From Bacillus sp. Y1 (GTDB taxonomy: Bacteria; Bacillota; Bacilli; Bacillales; Cytobacillaceae), in NCBI RefSeq assembly GCF_003586445.1, contig NZ_CP030028.1:4858501-4922500 (forward strand): a DNA stretch of 64,000 bases, given 5' to 3'. The notes under the pieces are model-generated. The model saw only the letters and a list, made by a program, of their open reading frames with translations. It had not been told where the DNA came from and did no database searches. A program made the position numbers and the translations under genes. Of this stretch, positions 1 through 8,927 are shown piece by piece; the stretch's first letter is position 1, and every line of letters begins with the position of its first letter.

Positions 1-13
1 GGACAAGCTTCAT
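1..13 (-). CDS. Start of an unidentified protein (partial)
   Basis: An ATG on the minus strand is preceded by a strong GGAGGGG ribosome-binding site (about 18-26). Only four codons (M-K-L-V) lie inside the window. It follows mnmH in the same direction with a gap of about 54 nt, so it could belong to the same transcript. In selenium-using bacteria mnmH is often beside selD, but four residues cannot test that. Confidence 0.5.
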
Positions 14-67
14 AGTACCCCTCCAAAAATCAATCGTATACTTTAAAGCATTCCCCACAATGCTCCT

Positions 68-1138
68 TTATACTTCGATTTTCGCTCTTCTTGATTGCTC
101 AATAATCTCAGCGATCTTATTTGTTGCCTCTAAAACCGAATCACTGCAAACGAAGATTTCCGGGTTTTCATAGTCCCCTACTTTATTTCCGTAGCGAGGG
201 TCATAGTAATGCTCCATTAATAGCTTGATAAGTGGCATATAATCTCTTTCTTCCACACATCTTAGTAGCTCTGTTTGAATATCGAATGATTTTATTCTCT
301 TAATAATCATCTTCAAAGCAAGTTCAACACGTTCATGAAAAGCATCCGAATGCTCATAAGGTTTCACGTATTGCTCATAAATACGCTCCATCCGTTTTTC
401 GATAGAGGAATAAACAGTGATATGAAGTCCCTTCAGTTTTTTCTCTGTTAACTCTGGCGGCTGCACAGCATGTCCAATGCGTTTGCTCTCTCCTTCCATA
501 ATGAAATATGGAGAGCCTTTGAGCTTCTTTAAATCTTCAAAAAGAAGAGCATCAAACATCTTTTGGTTATGCGGTGTTTCCCCACCAATCGAGCCAAATA
601 CCGAGCCTTTATGATTCGCGTACTTCTCTAAATCGAGCACTGGATATCCTGCCGTATTTAAATGCTGAAGAATCTCTGTTTTTCCTGTTCCTGTCATCCC
701 GGTAATGACCACAGATTCAGCAGGAATTAAGTCAGAAATATGCTCTATCACATGCTCACGATAGGCACGGTAGCCCCCCTCGATTCTTCTCACATGAAGC
801 CCCGCGAGCGTGGCAAACGTGGCAACGGATTGGCTTCTCATTCCACCTCTCCAGCAGTACACCATTGGTTCGCGACCAGATTCTTCAATCTCTTGAATTC
901 GCGCAAGCATATCAGGAATTTTCGGACTAACAATCTCCATTGCCTTCCACTTGGCTTCCTTCTGTCCTTCTTGCTTATAAATGGTTCCAATCAATGCCCG
1001 CTCTTCATTTGTAAAAAGAGGAATATTGACCGATCCAGGTATATGGCTATCATCGAATTCACCTGGTGACCGAACATCGATCGTCGTATAGCGCTCTTTA
1101 TTTTCTAAAAACTTTTCAACTGAACAGTCTCTAATCAT
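68..1138 (-). CDS. mnmH: tRNA 2-selenouridine(34) synthase MnmH
   Basis: Family role: replaces the sulfur of 2-thiouridine at the wobble position of Lys, Glu and Gln tRNAs with selenium from selenophosphate, via a geranylated intermediate. Seen: an N-terminal rhodanese domain (about residues 10-125) with active-site Cys95 in the loop CWRGGMRS, then a P-loop GMTGTGKT (about 147-154) opening the C-terminal nucleotide-binding half. Length of 356 aa is normal. The ATG at 1138 is preferred because GGTGGAGG precedes it; the in-frame GTG at 1150 lies inside that site. It sits downstream of argS, with an argS terminator in its leader. It implies a selenophosphate source (SelD), which is not in the window. 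Confidence 0.93.
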   Translation of the reverse strand: MIRDCSVEKFLENKERYTTIDVRSPGEFDDSHIPGSVNIPLFTNEERALIGTIYKQEGQKEAKWKAMEIVSPKIPDMLARIQEIEESGREPMVYCWRGGMRSQSVATFATLAGLHVRRIEGGYRAYREHVIEHISDLIPAESVVITGMTGTGKTEILQHLNTAGYPVLDLEKYANHKGSVFGSIGGETPHNQKMFDALLFEDLKKLKGSPYFIMEGESKRIGHAVQPPELTEKKLKGLHITVYSSIEKRMERIYEQYVKPYEHSDAFHERVELALKMIIKRIKSFDIQTELLRCVEERDYMPLIKLLMEHYYDPRYGNKVGDYENPEIFVCSDSVLEATNKIAEIIEQSRRAKIEV

Positions 1139-1159
1139 GTCTTCCTCCACCTTTAAGTT

Positions 1160-1190
1160 TCAAAAGAGGCTCCCACTCCGGAAGCCTCTC
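1160..1190 (-). terminator. Intrinsic terminator after argS
   Basis: A 7-bp stem (AGAGGCT/AGCCTCT, 1165-1189) is followed on the minus strand by TTTTG. It lies between argS and mnmH, so mnmH is reached by read-through or has its own promoter. Confidence 0.6.
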
Positions 1191-1195
1191 ACTTG

Positions 1196-2866
1196 TTACA
1201 TTTTTTCAGGAGCGGAAACTCCGATTAATTTCAGTGCATTCTTTAACGTCGTTTGCACAGCTTTAATTAATGAAAGGCGTGCCTTTGTGCGCTCCGCGTT
1301 TTCCGCATCCAACACTTTTTCCGCATTGTAAAAGCTGTGGAAAGTTGAAGCAAGCTCATAAATATAGTTTGTCACTCGGTGTGGCATGCGCTTCTCGGCT
1401 GCTTCTGCCACCGCTAGAGGAAACTCACCAAGCTTTTTAAGCACTTCAATTTCCTTCTCAGCGCCGATTAAAGAGAAATCAGCGTTCGTATCATATGTGA
1501 ACCCATTCTCTTCCCCTTGGCGAAGGATGCTGCAAATACGAGCATGTGCGTATTGAGCATAGTATACTGGATTTTCATTGGATTGTGATACCGCTAAATC
1601 AAGATCAAAGTCCATATGCGTATCCGCACTTCTCATCGCAAAGAAGTAACGAGTCGCATCTAAGCCTACCTCTTCAACTAGATCACGCATCGTAACAGCT
1701 TTCCCTGTACGCTTACTCATCTTCATCTTTTCACCATTTTTGTATAGGTGAACAAGCTGGATAATTTCAACCTCAAGTACATCTTTTCCATATCCTAACG
1801 CTTCGATCGCTGCTTTCATTCTAGGAATATATCCGTGGTGATCCGCACCCCAAATATTGATAAGCTTTTCAAAGCCACGATCAAGCTTATTTTTATGATA
1901 AGCGATGTCAGGTGTTAAGTAGGTGTAAGAACCATCCTGCTTAATAAGCACGCGGTCTTTGTCATCTCCTAGATCTGTTGAGCGGAACCAAGTCGCTCCA
2001 TCTTCTTCGTAAATATAGCCATTTTCACGAAGCTTGTCTAAAGCTACATCAATTTTTCCATCTCCATAAAGAGATGTTTCTGAGTACCATACATCAAATG
2101 GAACGCGGAAGTCCTCAAGATCCTGCTTCAGCTTGGCCATTTCCTCCTTTAACCCGTAGCTACGGAAAAAGTCAAAGCGCTCTTTTTCATCAGTATTGAC
2201 GAACTTGTCGCCATACTCTTCAGCCAAACGTTTACCGATTCCAATAATATCTTCACCGTGGTATCCATCAGCCGGCATGTCTTTTTCCATACCAAGCGCT
2301 TGGAAGTAACGAGCTTCTACCGATAAAGCAAGGTTATTGATTTGGTTTCCTGCATCGTTAATATAGTATTCACGTGATACATCGTAACCAGCTTTTGCTA
2401 ACACATTACAAAGAGAATCCCCAACTGCCGCTCCACGAGCATGTCCAAGGTGAAGGTCCCCTGTTGGGTTCGCAGACACAAACTCAACTTGAATTTTTTG
2501 TCCGTTTCCAACCGTGGTTTCTCCGTACTTTTCACCAGCCGTAAGAATCGTCGGAATTAAGTCTGTTAAGTAATTATTGTTCATGTAAAAATTGATAAAT
2601 CCAGGTCCAGCGATATCAATTTTTTCAATCGATGCCTTGGATTGATCAAAGTTTGCCACAAGCGCCTCCGCAATCGCACGCGGTGCTTTCTTTGCCACTC
2701 TCGCTAACTGCATCGCCATATTGGTAGAGTAGTCCCCATTTGCTTTATCCTTTGGCGTTTCAAGAATCACATCTGGAAGCTGCTCCTCTGTTGCTAGCTC
2801 TGCTTTTATAACTGCCGCTTTTATTTCCTCTTTAAGCTTCAATTGTACCTGTTCAACGATATTCAA
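1196..2866 (-). CDS. argS: Arginine-tRNA ligase
   Basis: Class I aminoacyl-tRNA synthetase that charges tRNA-Arg with arginine in the cytoplasm. Seen: the N-terminal additional domain typical of ArgRS, the HIGH motif as HLGH (139-142), the KMSKR motif (382-386), and a C-terminal anticodon-binding helical domain. The 556-aa length is normal. The start is a TTG with GAGGAGG eight bases upstream. It overlaps the ywiB stop by 4 nt (TTGA), so the two are translationally coupled, the arrangement found in other Bacillus. Confidence 0.98.
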   Translation of the reverse strand: MNIVEQVQLKLKEEIKAAVIKAELATEEQLPDVILETPKDKANGDYSTNMAMQLARVAKKAPRAIAEALVANFDQSKASIEKIDIAGPGFINFYMNNNYLTDLIPTILTAGEKYGETTVGNGQKIQVEFVSANPTGDLHLGHARGAAVGDSLCNVLAKAGYDVSREYYINDAGNQINNLALSVEARYFQALGMEKDMPADGYHGEDIIGIGKRLAEEYGDKFVNTDEKERFDFFRSYGLKEEMAKLKQDLEDFRVPFDVWYSETSLYGDGKIDVALDKLRENGYIYEEDGATWFRSTDLGDDKDRVLIKQDGSYTYLTPDIAYHKNKLDRGFEKLINIWGADHHGYIPRMKAAIEALGYGKDVLEVEIIQLVHLYKNGEKMKMSKRTGKAVTMRDLVEEVGLDATRYFFAMRSADTHMDFDLDLAVSQSNENPVYYAQYAHARICSILRQGEENGFTYDTNADFSLIGAEKEIEVLKKLGEFPLAVAEAAEKRMPHRVTNYIYELASTFHSFYNAEKVLDAENAERTKARLSLIKAVQTTLKNALKLIGVSAPEKM

Positions 2867-3306
2867 CGTTTTTCCTCCTCAAACACGATTTGCAATTTGT
2901 ATGTACCTGCTTTTGAGCCTTGTATCGAAAGATCGTATAAAACCTCAATCGTTCCTTTACTACTCTCACTGTTCCATCTATGCTGAAGTTCTTTTGTATC
3001 TGTGATCATTTGCAGCTCTCCAAACGGAGTCGTATAGCTGCCGCGATGCTTCTTCCTTTCTTCTAGCAGCATTCGCATCTTAATCGAGCCGCTTCTCATA
3101 AGAAGAATCACATCATCCGTAAGCTTCATCGTCGTTTTCATCGGCCCCTCTTCTGTACTTTCCTCGTATTGAAGATAGGCGCTCGCATTCTTTACATAGT
3201 ATCGACCAAAAGTAGTGAGTTCAAAAGTTTCCTTTTCCCCACCATTCTCAATGGACGTATATACCTTAATTTTTACGGGAATTTGATCCGCTGGACTATT
3301 CGACAA
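2863..3306 (-). CDS. ywiB: YwiB-like DUF1934 beta-barrel protein
   Basis: Small cytoplasmic protein of the DUF1934 family (calycin-like beta-barrel), function unknown, regularly encoded directly before argS. Seen: alternating beta-strand pattern, a core like [14 protein letters not shown] and [12 protein letters not shown], as in B. subtilis YwiB. I choose the TTG at 3306 because AAAGGAAGTG lies a suitable distance upstream; a longer reading from a TTG at 3330 has a weaker site. It overlaps argS by 4 nt. Confidence 0.85.
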   Translation of the reverse strand: MSNSPADQIPVKIKVYTSIENGGEKETFELTTFGRYYVKNASAYLQYEESTEEGPMKTTMKLTDDVILLMRSGSIKMRMLLEERKKHRGSYTTPFGELQMITDTKELQHRWNSESSKGTIEVLYDLSIQGSKAGTYKLQIVFEEEKR

Positions 3307-3417
3307 CGGCCATACACTTCCTTTTATCAATGCTTTCTCTATAACTTAATAATTATAAAGATTTTGGAGGGGGAGCGCAAGGTGGTGTTGCTACTATTTG
3401 CTGTAGAGGAGCTGTAC

Positions 3418-3615
3418 TTATGACCTTATTGGAGAGGTAGCACCTTGTTATCATGTCATAACCTCGTTTTTATGACGTGTGCAGCCTGATTTTATATCTG
3501 TCTAAGGTCATAATATGAACTTTATGACGCATGGGCAATGGGATTTTTCTGTTACAGGTTATAAAGCTAATCTTATGACACTATTAAGTGTTTTTCCTTC
3601 TTACTCATGTCATAA
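3418..3615. repeat. Phased GTCATAA/TTATGAC palindrome array, copy 1
   Basis: This fills most of the gap 3307-3705. TTATGAC occurs at 3418, 3470, 3522 and 3573; its complement GTCATAA at 3455, 3507, 3609, with a GTTATAA variant at 3558. Each full unit is a 22-nt palindrome (7-bp arms, 8-nt variable centre), repeating every 51-52 nt with unrelated 29-30 nt between units. The same architecture recurs at 26327-26472. No ORF is supported here. Confidence 0.85.
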
Positions 3616-3661
3616 CTCTCTATTTGGTTTTTTTATAAGTGGCTTTTGTTAATTTCCCCTA

Positions 3662-3692
3662 CAAAAAAACACCCGCCAAAACCTGGCAGGTG
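3662..3692 (-). terminator. Intrinsic terminator after speB
   Basis: Stem CACCTGCC/GGCGGGTG with one mismatch, followed on the minus strand by seven T. It lies 14 nt beyond the speB stop. Confidence 0.85.
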
Positions 3693-3705
3693 CACGATTC
3701 CATCC

Positions 3706-4578
3706 TTATTTCACCCATCCAAGAATCATTTCGCGGATGAGTTTGCTTGCTGTGTTTGCTGTTTGTTCTGAGTGGTCGTAAATTGGGGCTACTTCTACTA
3801 AGTCTGCTCCCACTACATTAACTTCCGAGCGTGCAATTTCGTGAATGGAAGCTAGTAGCTCTTTAGAAGTGATTCCACCTGCATCAACTGTACCTGTTCC
3901 TGGTGCATGCGCAGGGTCAAGAACATCGATATCAATTGTTACATACACAGGACGTCCTGCTAATGTTGGCAATACTTTTTTCAAAGGCTCAAGCACTTCG
4001 AACGGAGAAATATGCATACCAACTTCCTTCGCCCATTGGAACTCTTCCTTCATGCCGCTTCGGATACCAAATGAATACACATTTTGTGGCCCGATTAAAT
4101 CTGCCACCTTACGAATCGGTGTAGAGTGAGATAATGGCTCTCCCTCATAGTTCTCACGAAGATCTGTGTGTGCATCCATATGTATGATGGCTAAATCCGG
4201 ATACTTTTTTACCATTGCTTTAAAAACTGGCCAAGAAACTAAATGCTCTCCACCCATGCCAAGCGGGAATTTTCCAGCATCAAGAACCTTGTCCACGAAC
4301 TCTTCGATCATATCTAAACTGCGTTGTGGATTTCCGAACGGAAGTGGAATATCACCCGCATCATAGTATTTCACATCTTCTAGCTCACGGTCTAAGTACA
4401 AGCTGTATTCTTCTAATCCAATGGACACTTCACGAATACGCGCTGGACCAAAACGAGATCCTGGTCGGTAACTTACTGTCCAGTCCATAGGCATTCCGTA
4501 CAATACCGCTTTACTTTCCTCAAAGCTTGGATGGCTTTTAATAAACACCTTACCTGAGTATGCTTCATCAAAACGCAT
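3706..4578 (-). CDS. speB: Agmatinase (agmatine ureohydrolase)
   Basis: Hydrolyses agmatine to putrescine and urea, the step between arginine decarboxylation and spermidine synthesis. Seen: ureohydrolase metal-binding motifs GGEH (109-112), DAHTD (135-139) and TIDIDVLDP (214-222), which coordinate the binuclear manganese centre. Length of 290 aa matches B. subtilis SpeB. The ATG follows AAAGGAGG. It lies downstream of speE in the same direction, with an intervening terminator and a structured hairpin element (4603-4675) ending just before its ribosome-binding site. Confidence 0.96.
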   Translation of the reverse strand: MRFDEAYSGKVFIKSHPSFEESKAVLYGMPMDWTVSYRPGSRFGPARIREVSIGLEEYSLYLDRELEDVKYYDAGDIPLPFGNPQRSLDMIEEFVDKVLDAGKFPLGMGGEHLVSWPVFKAMVKKYPDLAIIHMDAHTDLRENYEGEPLSHSTPIRKVADLIGPQNVYSFGIRSGMKEEFQWAKEVGMHISPFEVLEPLKKVLPTLAGRPVYVTIDIDVLDPAHAPGTGTVDAGGITSKELLASIHEIARSEVNVVGADLVEVAPIYDHSEQTANTASKLIREMILGWVK

Positions 4579-4602
4579 TTTGTTTCCTCCTTTAAATTAA
4601 GA

Positions 4603-4675
4603 GGGGGTCAGTTTCATATCCGCCAGCTGGTGTTACTACGTAACAAAGGCTTCCTTCAGGCGGAAACTGCCCCCC
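4603..4675 (-). other. Branched inverted repeat in the speB leader
   Basis: The outer arms pair as GGGGG/CCCCC, CAGTTT/AAACTG and CCGCC/GGCGG, with a one-base and a four- to five-base bulge. They enclose two small hairpins, AAGG-AAG-CCTT and TGTTAC-TAC-GTAACA, so the transcript could form a multi-branched fold. It starts after the speE terminator and ends about 12 nt before the speB ribosome-binding site. I cannot match it to a known riboswitch class. Confidence 0.6.
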
Positions 4676-4695
4676 ACAATCTAATTCTTCCACAG

Positions 4696-4723
4696 TAAAA
4701 AACGGGAGAGAAAATCCCCCCGT
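4696..4723 (-). terminator. Intrinsic terminator after speE
   Basis: Stem ACGGG/CCCGT with additional inner pairs, followed by a T run on the minus strand. It begins 8 nt past the speE stop. Confidence 0.75.
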
Positions 4724-4730
4724 CTTATAT

Positions 4731-5561
4731 TTAGCCTTCGATTAAATCTTTAACAAACTTCGGTAGCACAAATGCTGCATTGTGAAGTTCTTTTGTGTAA
4801 TACTTAGTATCAATATCATGGAAGCGCTCTTCAGCTACTTCAAGTGGATCATGCTTCTTTGATCCTAAAGTGAATGCCCACATTCCGCTTGGGTATGTTG
4901 GGATGTTTGCGATGTAAAGGCGAGTGATCGGGAAGATTTCCTTTACGTCTTTTTGTACAGAACGGATTAAGTCCGCTTTGAACCAAGGGTTATCTGATTG
5001 TGCAACGAAGATTCCGTCTTCTTTTAACGCCTTAGAAATCCCTGCATAGAATCCTTTTGTAAATAGGTTTACTGCTGGACCAACTGGCTCAGTTGAGTCT
5101 ACCATGATCACATCGTATACGTTTTCTGCTGTAGCGATGTGCATAAAACCATCATCCACTTTTACTTCTACACGTGGATCGTCTAGCTGTCCTGCGATCT
5201 CTGGAAGGTACTTTTTAGAGTACTCAATTACTTTTCCGTCGATTTCAACAAGAGTTGCTTTTTTCACGCTTGGGTGCTTAAGCACTTCGCGAATAACTCC
5301 TCCGTCTCCACCACCAACAACCAGTACATTTTCCGGATTTGGGTGAGTGAATAATGGAATATGAGCAACCATTTCGTGGTATACGAACTCATCTTTAATT
5401 GATGTCATTACCATGTCATCTAAAAGAAGCATATTGCCCCATTCTTCTGTTTCTACCATATCTAATTTTTGAAAGTCTGTTTGCTCCGTATGTAATGTGC
5501 GCTTTACCTTCATTGTGATGCCAAAATTCTCAGTTTGCTTTTCCGTAAACCAAAGTCCCAT
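4731..5561 (-). CDS. speE: Spermidine synthase (polyamine aminopropyltransferase)
   Basis: Transfers an aminopropyl group from decarboxylated S-adenosylmethionine to putrescine, giving spermidine. Seen: Rossmann-type methyltransferase fold with the nucleotide-binding loop GGGDGG (83-88), acidic residue in LVEIDGK, and the VDSTEPVGP active-site stretch (about 154-162). Length of 276 aa equals the Bacillus enzyme. The ATG follows AAGGAAGG. Together with speB it forms the final part of the arginine-agmatine-putrescine-spermidine route. Confidence 0.97.
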   Translation of the reverse strand: MGLWFTEKQTENFGITMKVKRTLHTEQTDFQKLDMVETEEWGNMLLLDDMVMTSIKDEFVYHEMVAHIPLFTHPNPENVLVVGGGDGGVIREVLKHPSVKKATLVEIDGKVIEYSKKYLPEIAGQLDDPRVEVKVDDGFMHIATAENVYDVIMVDSTEPVGPAVNLFTKGFYAGISKALKEDGIFVAQSDNPWFKADLIRSVQKDVKEIFPITRLYIANIPTYPSGMWAFTLGSKKHDPLEVAEERFHDIDTKYYTKELHNAAFVLPKFVKDLIEG

Positions 5562-5797
5562 TTACGCCATCCTTCCTTATTTAAAAAATATCTATCGGTT
5601 TCAATACTCATTTTCCTGTATTGTTATTCTTCCCCAAAAAAACTCAAACATGAGAAAAAGTATAGATGAATCTAGCAAAATTGCAAGAAAAAAATTCTTT
5701 TTTTAATAGATAGGTGTTTAAAACAGCCTCTTTCTTTTCATACTAGTAAGAAAGATGGGAAAACAGGAAAAATCTATCTGAAGGTGAGGTGTCATCC

Positions 5798-7870
5798 TTG
5801 GAGGTTATTACGGATCAGCGGTTTAGAAGAACGATGAAATACATACGTGCCTTACTCATTCTTGGATCTATCGGTCTTGGTTTACTTGTTTTATTAGTGA
5901 CCGGTGTTCTTATATACGCCAAGGTGCAGGGCCCTCCTCCCCTCGCCGTGCCTCAATCGTCTCTATATTACTCGGATGATGGGCAGGTAATCGGCGAAAG
6001 CAATAATGGTGAAAAGAGATACTGGGTAGGAATCGATGAAATTTCCCCCCATTTAATTGAAGCAACCGTAGCGATTGAGGATCGATCCTTTTATAAGCAT
6101 AACGGATTTGATTTTAAACGAATTGCTGGTGCTGCTCTTGCTGACCTCAAGGCAATGGCGAAAGTTCAAGGAGCAAGTACGATTAGTCAACAGTATGCAC
6201 GAAATTTATTTCTCGAGCATGAAAAAACGTGGAAGCGTAAGCTACTAGAAGCACTTTACACGATTCGAATCGAAATGAATTATACGAAAAACGAGATCCT
6301 CGAAGGTTACTTAAATACCATCTATTATGGAAAAGGAGCTTACGGCATTCAAGCAGCCAGTCAGTATTATTTAGGAAAAAATGCTGCTGACTTGACTCTA
6401 GCTGAGGCCTCTATGCTAGCTGGGATTCCAAAAGGTCCAAGCATCTACTCTCCTCTTATTTCGGAGGAAAATGCAAAGGACCGTCAAAAAATCATTTTGG
6501 ATTCTATGGTGAAAAGTAAATACATTACCGAAGCTGATGCGAATACGGCTATTGATGAGACGCTATCATTTGTTGGAGAGCATTCCCATTCCGTGACACA
6601 AATTGCTCCGTATTTTCAAGATGCCGTTAAGCAAGCATTAAAAAATGACTTAGGTTTGGATGACCGAACGATTGAGCTTGGTGGACTACGTGTGTACACA
6701 ACACTTGATACCGAGCAGCAGGAGTTAGCAGAGAAAAATGTTTCCACTCATATGGCAAAGGATTCTGAATTGCAGGTAGCACTCGTGTCAATGAATCCGA
6801 AAAACGGGTATGTAAAGGCGATGGTAGGCGGAAGAGATTATGTGGAAAGTCCGTTCAACCGTGCCGTTCAAGCTGTTCGTCAACCGGGTTCTACCATCAA
6901 GCCGCTTCTCTACTATGCGGCGATTTCACAAGGATTTACGCCCGCATCATTAGTGAGAAGTGAAATGACAACCTTCCGTTTTGACGATAACCGAGCGGAG
7001 TATACACCGCATAATTTTAATAATAAGTACGCGGGAAAAGAAATCACAATGGCACAAGCACTCGCCCTTTCCGATAATGTGTATGCGGTTAAAACACATT
7101 TATTTTTAGGAGAAGACACACTCGTAAAAACAGCCAAGCAATTTGGAATTACGACTCCTATGGAAAACGTACCATCCTTAGCACTTGGGACAAGTGGGGT
7201 AAAGGTTATTGATATGGCAAATGCCTATAGTCTGTTTGCAAACGGTGGAAAAAAAGTGAAGCCGGTTCTTATTAAGAGAGTGGAAGACCATCGTGGGGAA
7301 GTCATTTACGAGTATGAAAAGGAAAACGAGCGTGTTCTAAAAGCTGACGCAGCGTTCGTTATGACCCATATGATGACAGGGATGTTTGATAAAAAGCTAG
7401 ATGGATATTCCAATGTGACCGGCAGCTCAATGATCAATGATATGACCCGAATTTATGCTGGGAAGTCTGGCTCCACTGATTCCGATAGCTGGATGGTCGG
7501 TTTTTCTCCTCAGCTAGTTACGGCCGTATGGACAGGTTACGACCAAGGAAATCCGATTGAAATCGTTGCCGAGAAATCGTACGCGAAAAACATTTGGGTC
7601 AACTATATGGAGGACGCACTAGCTGATGAGCCGATTAAAAACTTCAAAGCCCCTAAAGGAACAGTTGGAGTATATATCGACCCTGAAAGCGGCCTTTTAG
7701 CAACCGATGACTGCCCTGTCAAACGACTCACTTATTTTATCGCAGGAACCGAACCAACCAAGCACTGCATCGATCATCTAGAACATGATGCCGAAAAGCC
7801 AACCGAAAAGAAAAAAGAAGAAAAGAAAGAGAAAAAGACATGGTATAAGAGAATTTTTGATTGGAGCTAA
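5798..7870 (+). CDS. pbpG: Class A penicillin-binding protein (PBP 2d-like)
   Basis: Bifunctional peptidoglycan synthase anchored by one N-terminal membrane helix (about residues 18-43). Seen: GT51 glycosyltransferase motifs EDRSFY (94-99) and GASTISQQ; transpeptidase motifs STIK (365-368), SDN (425-427) and KSG (about 556-558, KSG in place of KTG); a lysine/glutamate-rich tail. The TTG at 5798 is preferred: AAGGTGAGG lies eight bases upstream, whereas the GTG at 5789 overlaps it. The position before ywhD-ywhC-ywhB matches B. subtilis pbpG, a sporulation PBP. 691 aa or so is normal. Confidence 0.93.
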   Translation: MEVITDQRFRRTMKYIRALLILGSIGLGLLVLLVTGVLIYAKVQGPPPLAVPQSSLYYSDDGQVIGESNNGEKRYWVGIDEISPHLIEATVAIEDRSFYKHNGFDFKRIAGAALADLKAMAKVQGASTISQQYARNLFLEHEKTWKRKLLEALYTIRIEMNYTKNEILEGYLNTIYYGKGAYGIQAASQYYLGKNAADLTLAEASMLAGIPKGPSIYSPLISEENAKDRQKIILDSMVKSKYITEADANTAIDETLSFVGEHSHSVTQIAPYFQDAVKQALKNDLGLDDRTIELGGLRVYTTLDTEQQELAEKNVSTHMAKDSELQVALVSMNPKNGYVKAMVGGRDYVESPFNRAVQAVRQPGSTIKPLLYYAAISQGFTPASLVRSEMTTFRFDDNRAEYTPHNFNNKYAGKEITMAQALALSDNVYAVKTHLFLGEDTLVKTAKQFGITTPMENVPSLALGTSGVKVIDMANAYSLFANGGKKVKPVLIKRVEDHRGEVIYEYEKENERVLKADAAFVMTHMMTGMFDKKLDGYSNVTGSSMINDMTRIYAGKSGSTDSDSWMVGFSPQLVTAVWTGYDQGNPIEIVAEKSYAKNIWVNYMEDALADEPIKNFKAPKGTVGVYIDPESGLLATDDCPVKRLTYFIAGTEPTKHCIDHLEHDAEKPTEKKKEEKKEKKTWYKRIFDWS

Positions 7871-7899
7871 CAGGTTTTTACCTGAGTTGGCTCCTTTTT
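7863..7899 (+). terminator. Intrinsic terminator of pbpG
   Basis: Hairpin with arms GGAGC-TAAC-AGGT and ACCT-GTT-GGCTCC and then TTTTTA. The left arm includes the pbpG stop codon. Confidence 0.85.
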
Positions 7900-7966
7900 A
7901 TTTGAAATTGCGGTTTTTCGAGGCCTCTGAGAGGAAAATGGGGATACCTAGTGAATTTTCTTCGGG

Positions 7967-8220
7967 ATATTTGCGATTTAACAGATTTATTTGCGATCTT
8001 CAGATTTTATTTGCGATTTCAAAAATTTATTTGCGATTCTCAGATTTTATTTGCGATTTCAAAAATTTATTTGCGATTCCCAGATTTTATTTGCGATTCC
8101 TGAAACTTATTTGCGATCATCAAAATTTATTTGCGATTCCTGAAACTTATTTGCGATCATCAAAATTTATTTGCGATTTGCCCAAGTTATTTGCGGTTCA
8201 CAATACTTACTTGCTTTTAC
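7967..8220. repeat. 20-nt phased TTATTTGCGAT repeat array, copy 1
   Basis: About 13 units start every 20 nt from 7967 (7967, 7987, 8007 ... 8187, 8207). Each unit is an 11-nt core TTATTTGCGAT plus a 9-nt segment. The 9-nt segments recur in pairs (CTCAGATT/TTCAAAAAT types, then CCTGAAAC/ATCAAAAT types), giving 40-nt higher-order duplications. The two last cores are degenerate (GCGGT, TTACTTGC). The array fills the gap between convergent pbpG and ywhD. The same core at the same period occurs at 20233-20390. Confidence 0.92.
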
Positions 8221-8255
8221 AGGCCATCGCCAAAACCCATCACTATTCAAATATA

Positions 8256-8293
8256 CGAAAAAGCCCCGAGTCACATGTACTCGGGGCTTTTTC
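8256..8293. terminator. Bidirectional terminator between pbpG and ywhD
   Basis: AAAAAGCCCCGAGT and ACTCGGGGCTTTTT form a perfect stem around a 7-nt loop, with T runs on both strands. It ends ywhD on the minus strand and blocks read-through of the repeat array from the plus side. Confidence 0.9.
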
Positions 8294-8402
8294 TGTCCTA
8301 GTGCTATAGCGTGTTATCGCTGTTTAAAGTTTACTTTTTTTAACGGAAAACGGCAAGTATTTCCTTACAATTTGTTTAAAAAACCTTTTTGGAATAATTT
8401 TC

Positions 8403-8912
8403 TTATCCCTGAAGATCCGACTTCAATCTCTCTTCTGATCTTTCCCACATACCCGCGTCATGGTTTTTCAAAAACTCAGCTAGAATTCCTTTTGAACGAC
8501 TATCCATATGATCGACGATGATATGACGTTTAATCGACTTATCCATGCGATTCACATGCTCTGGTAGTGACTTATAGCCACGACGAATTTCACGGTCCAC
8601 AGTCATTTCACAAGCGGTCACTCCCGCATAATACGGTCCTTCCTGCTTTCGATCAATCGTGACCCAAACCAGCCAATACGGCTTGGCGTTTGGAACTTCT
8701 TCCTTTGTTTTTAAAAACTTAATTCCTTTTTCCACAACACTTCTTGCGTGCATGGCACCAACATCAATGACTGCTTCCCCTGCTTCCACATCAATAATAA
8801 CGGGAGATACATTATCTAGGGTAAGAGCTCCTACACCAAATCCTCCATGCCCCTCGGTTGGATCACTTTTAATTATATTAAAACCAATACTTTTCTTCTT
8901 TTTTTCTTCCAT
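8403..8912 (-). CDS. ywhD: YwhD family protein
   Basis: Conserved Bacillaceae protein of unknown function, 169 aa, no signal peptide or membrane helix. Seen: lysine-rich start, a glycine-rich GHGGFGVGAL stretch near residue 22 and a long conserved core (PYWLVWVTIDR, GPYYAGVTACEM). ATG follows GGAGGCG. It lies downstream of the membrane protease gene ywhC (15-nt gap) on the same strand, the same order as in B. subtilis. Confidence 0.88.
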   Translation of the reverse strand: MEEKKKKSIGFNIIKSDPTEGHGGFGVGALTLDNVSPVIIDVEAGEAVIDVGAMHARSVVEKGIKFLKTKEEVPNAKPYWLVWVTIDRKQEGPYYAGVTACEMTVDREIRRGYKSLPEHVNRMDKSIKRHIIVDHMDSRSKGILAEFLKNHDAGMWERSEERLKSDLQG

Positions 8913-8927
8913 AAAAATGAACGCCTC

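Noticed and set aside
740..1331. Plus-strand open frames opposite mnmH and argS
   Set aside because: Shadows of well-identified minus-strand genes with no motifs or binding sites.
3418..3615. CRISPR array
   Set aside because: Repeats are only 22 nt with variable centres and just 7-nt conserved arms, there are few units, and no cas genes are nearby.
7785..8309. Long open frame across the TTATTTGCGAT array
   Set aside because: It begins inside pbpG and is open only because the repeat core has no stop on this strand; with a 20-nt period all frames rotate through the same units. No ribosome-binding site.
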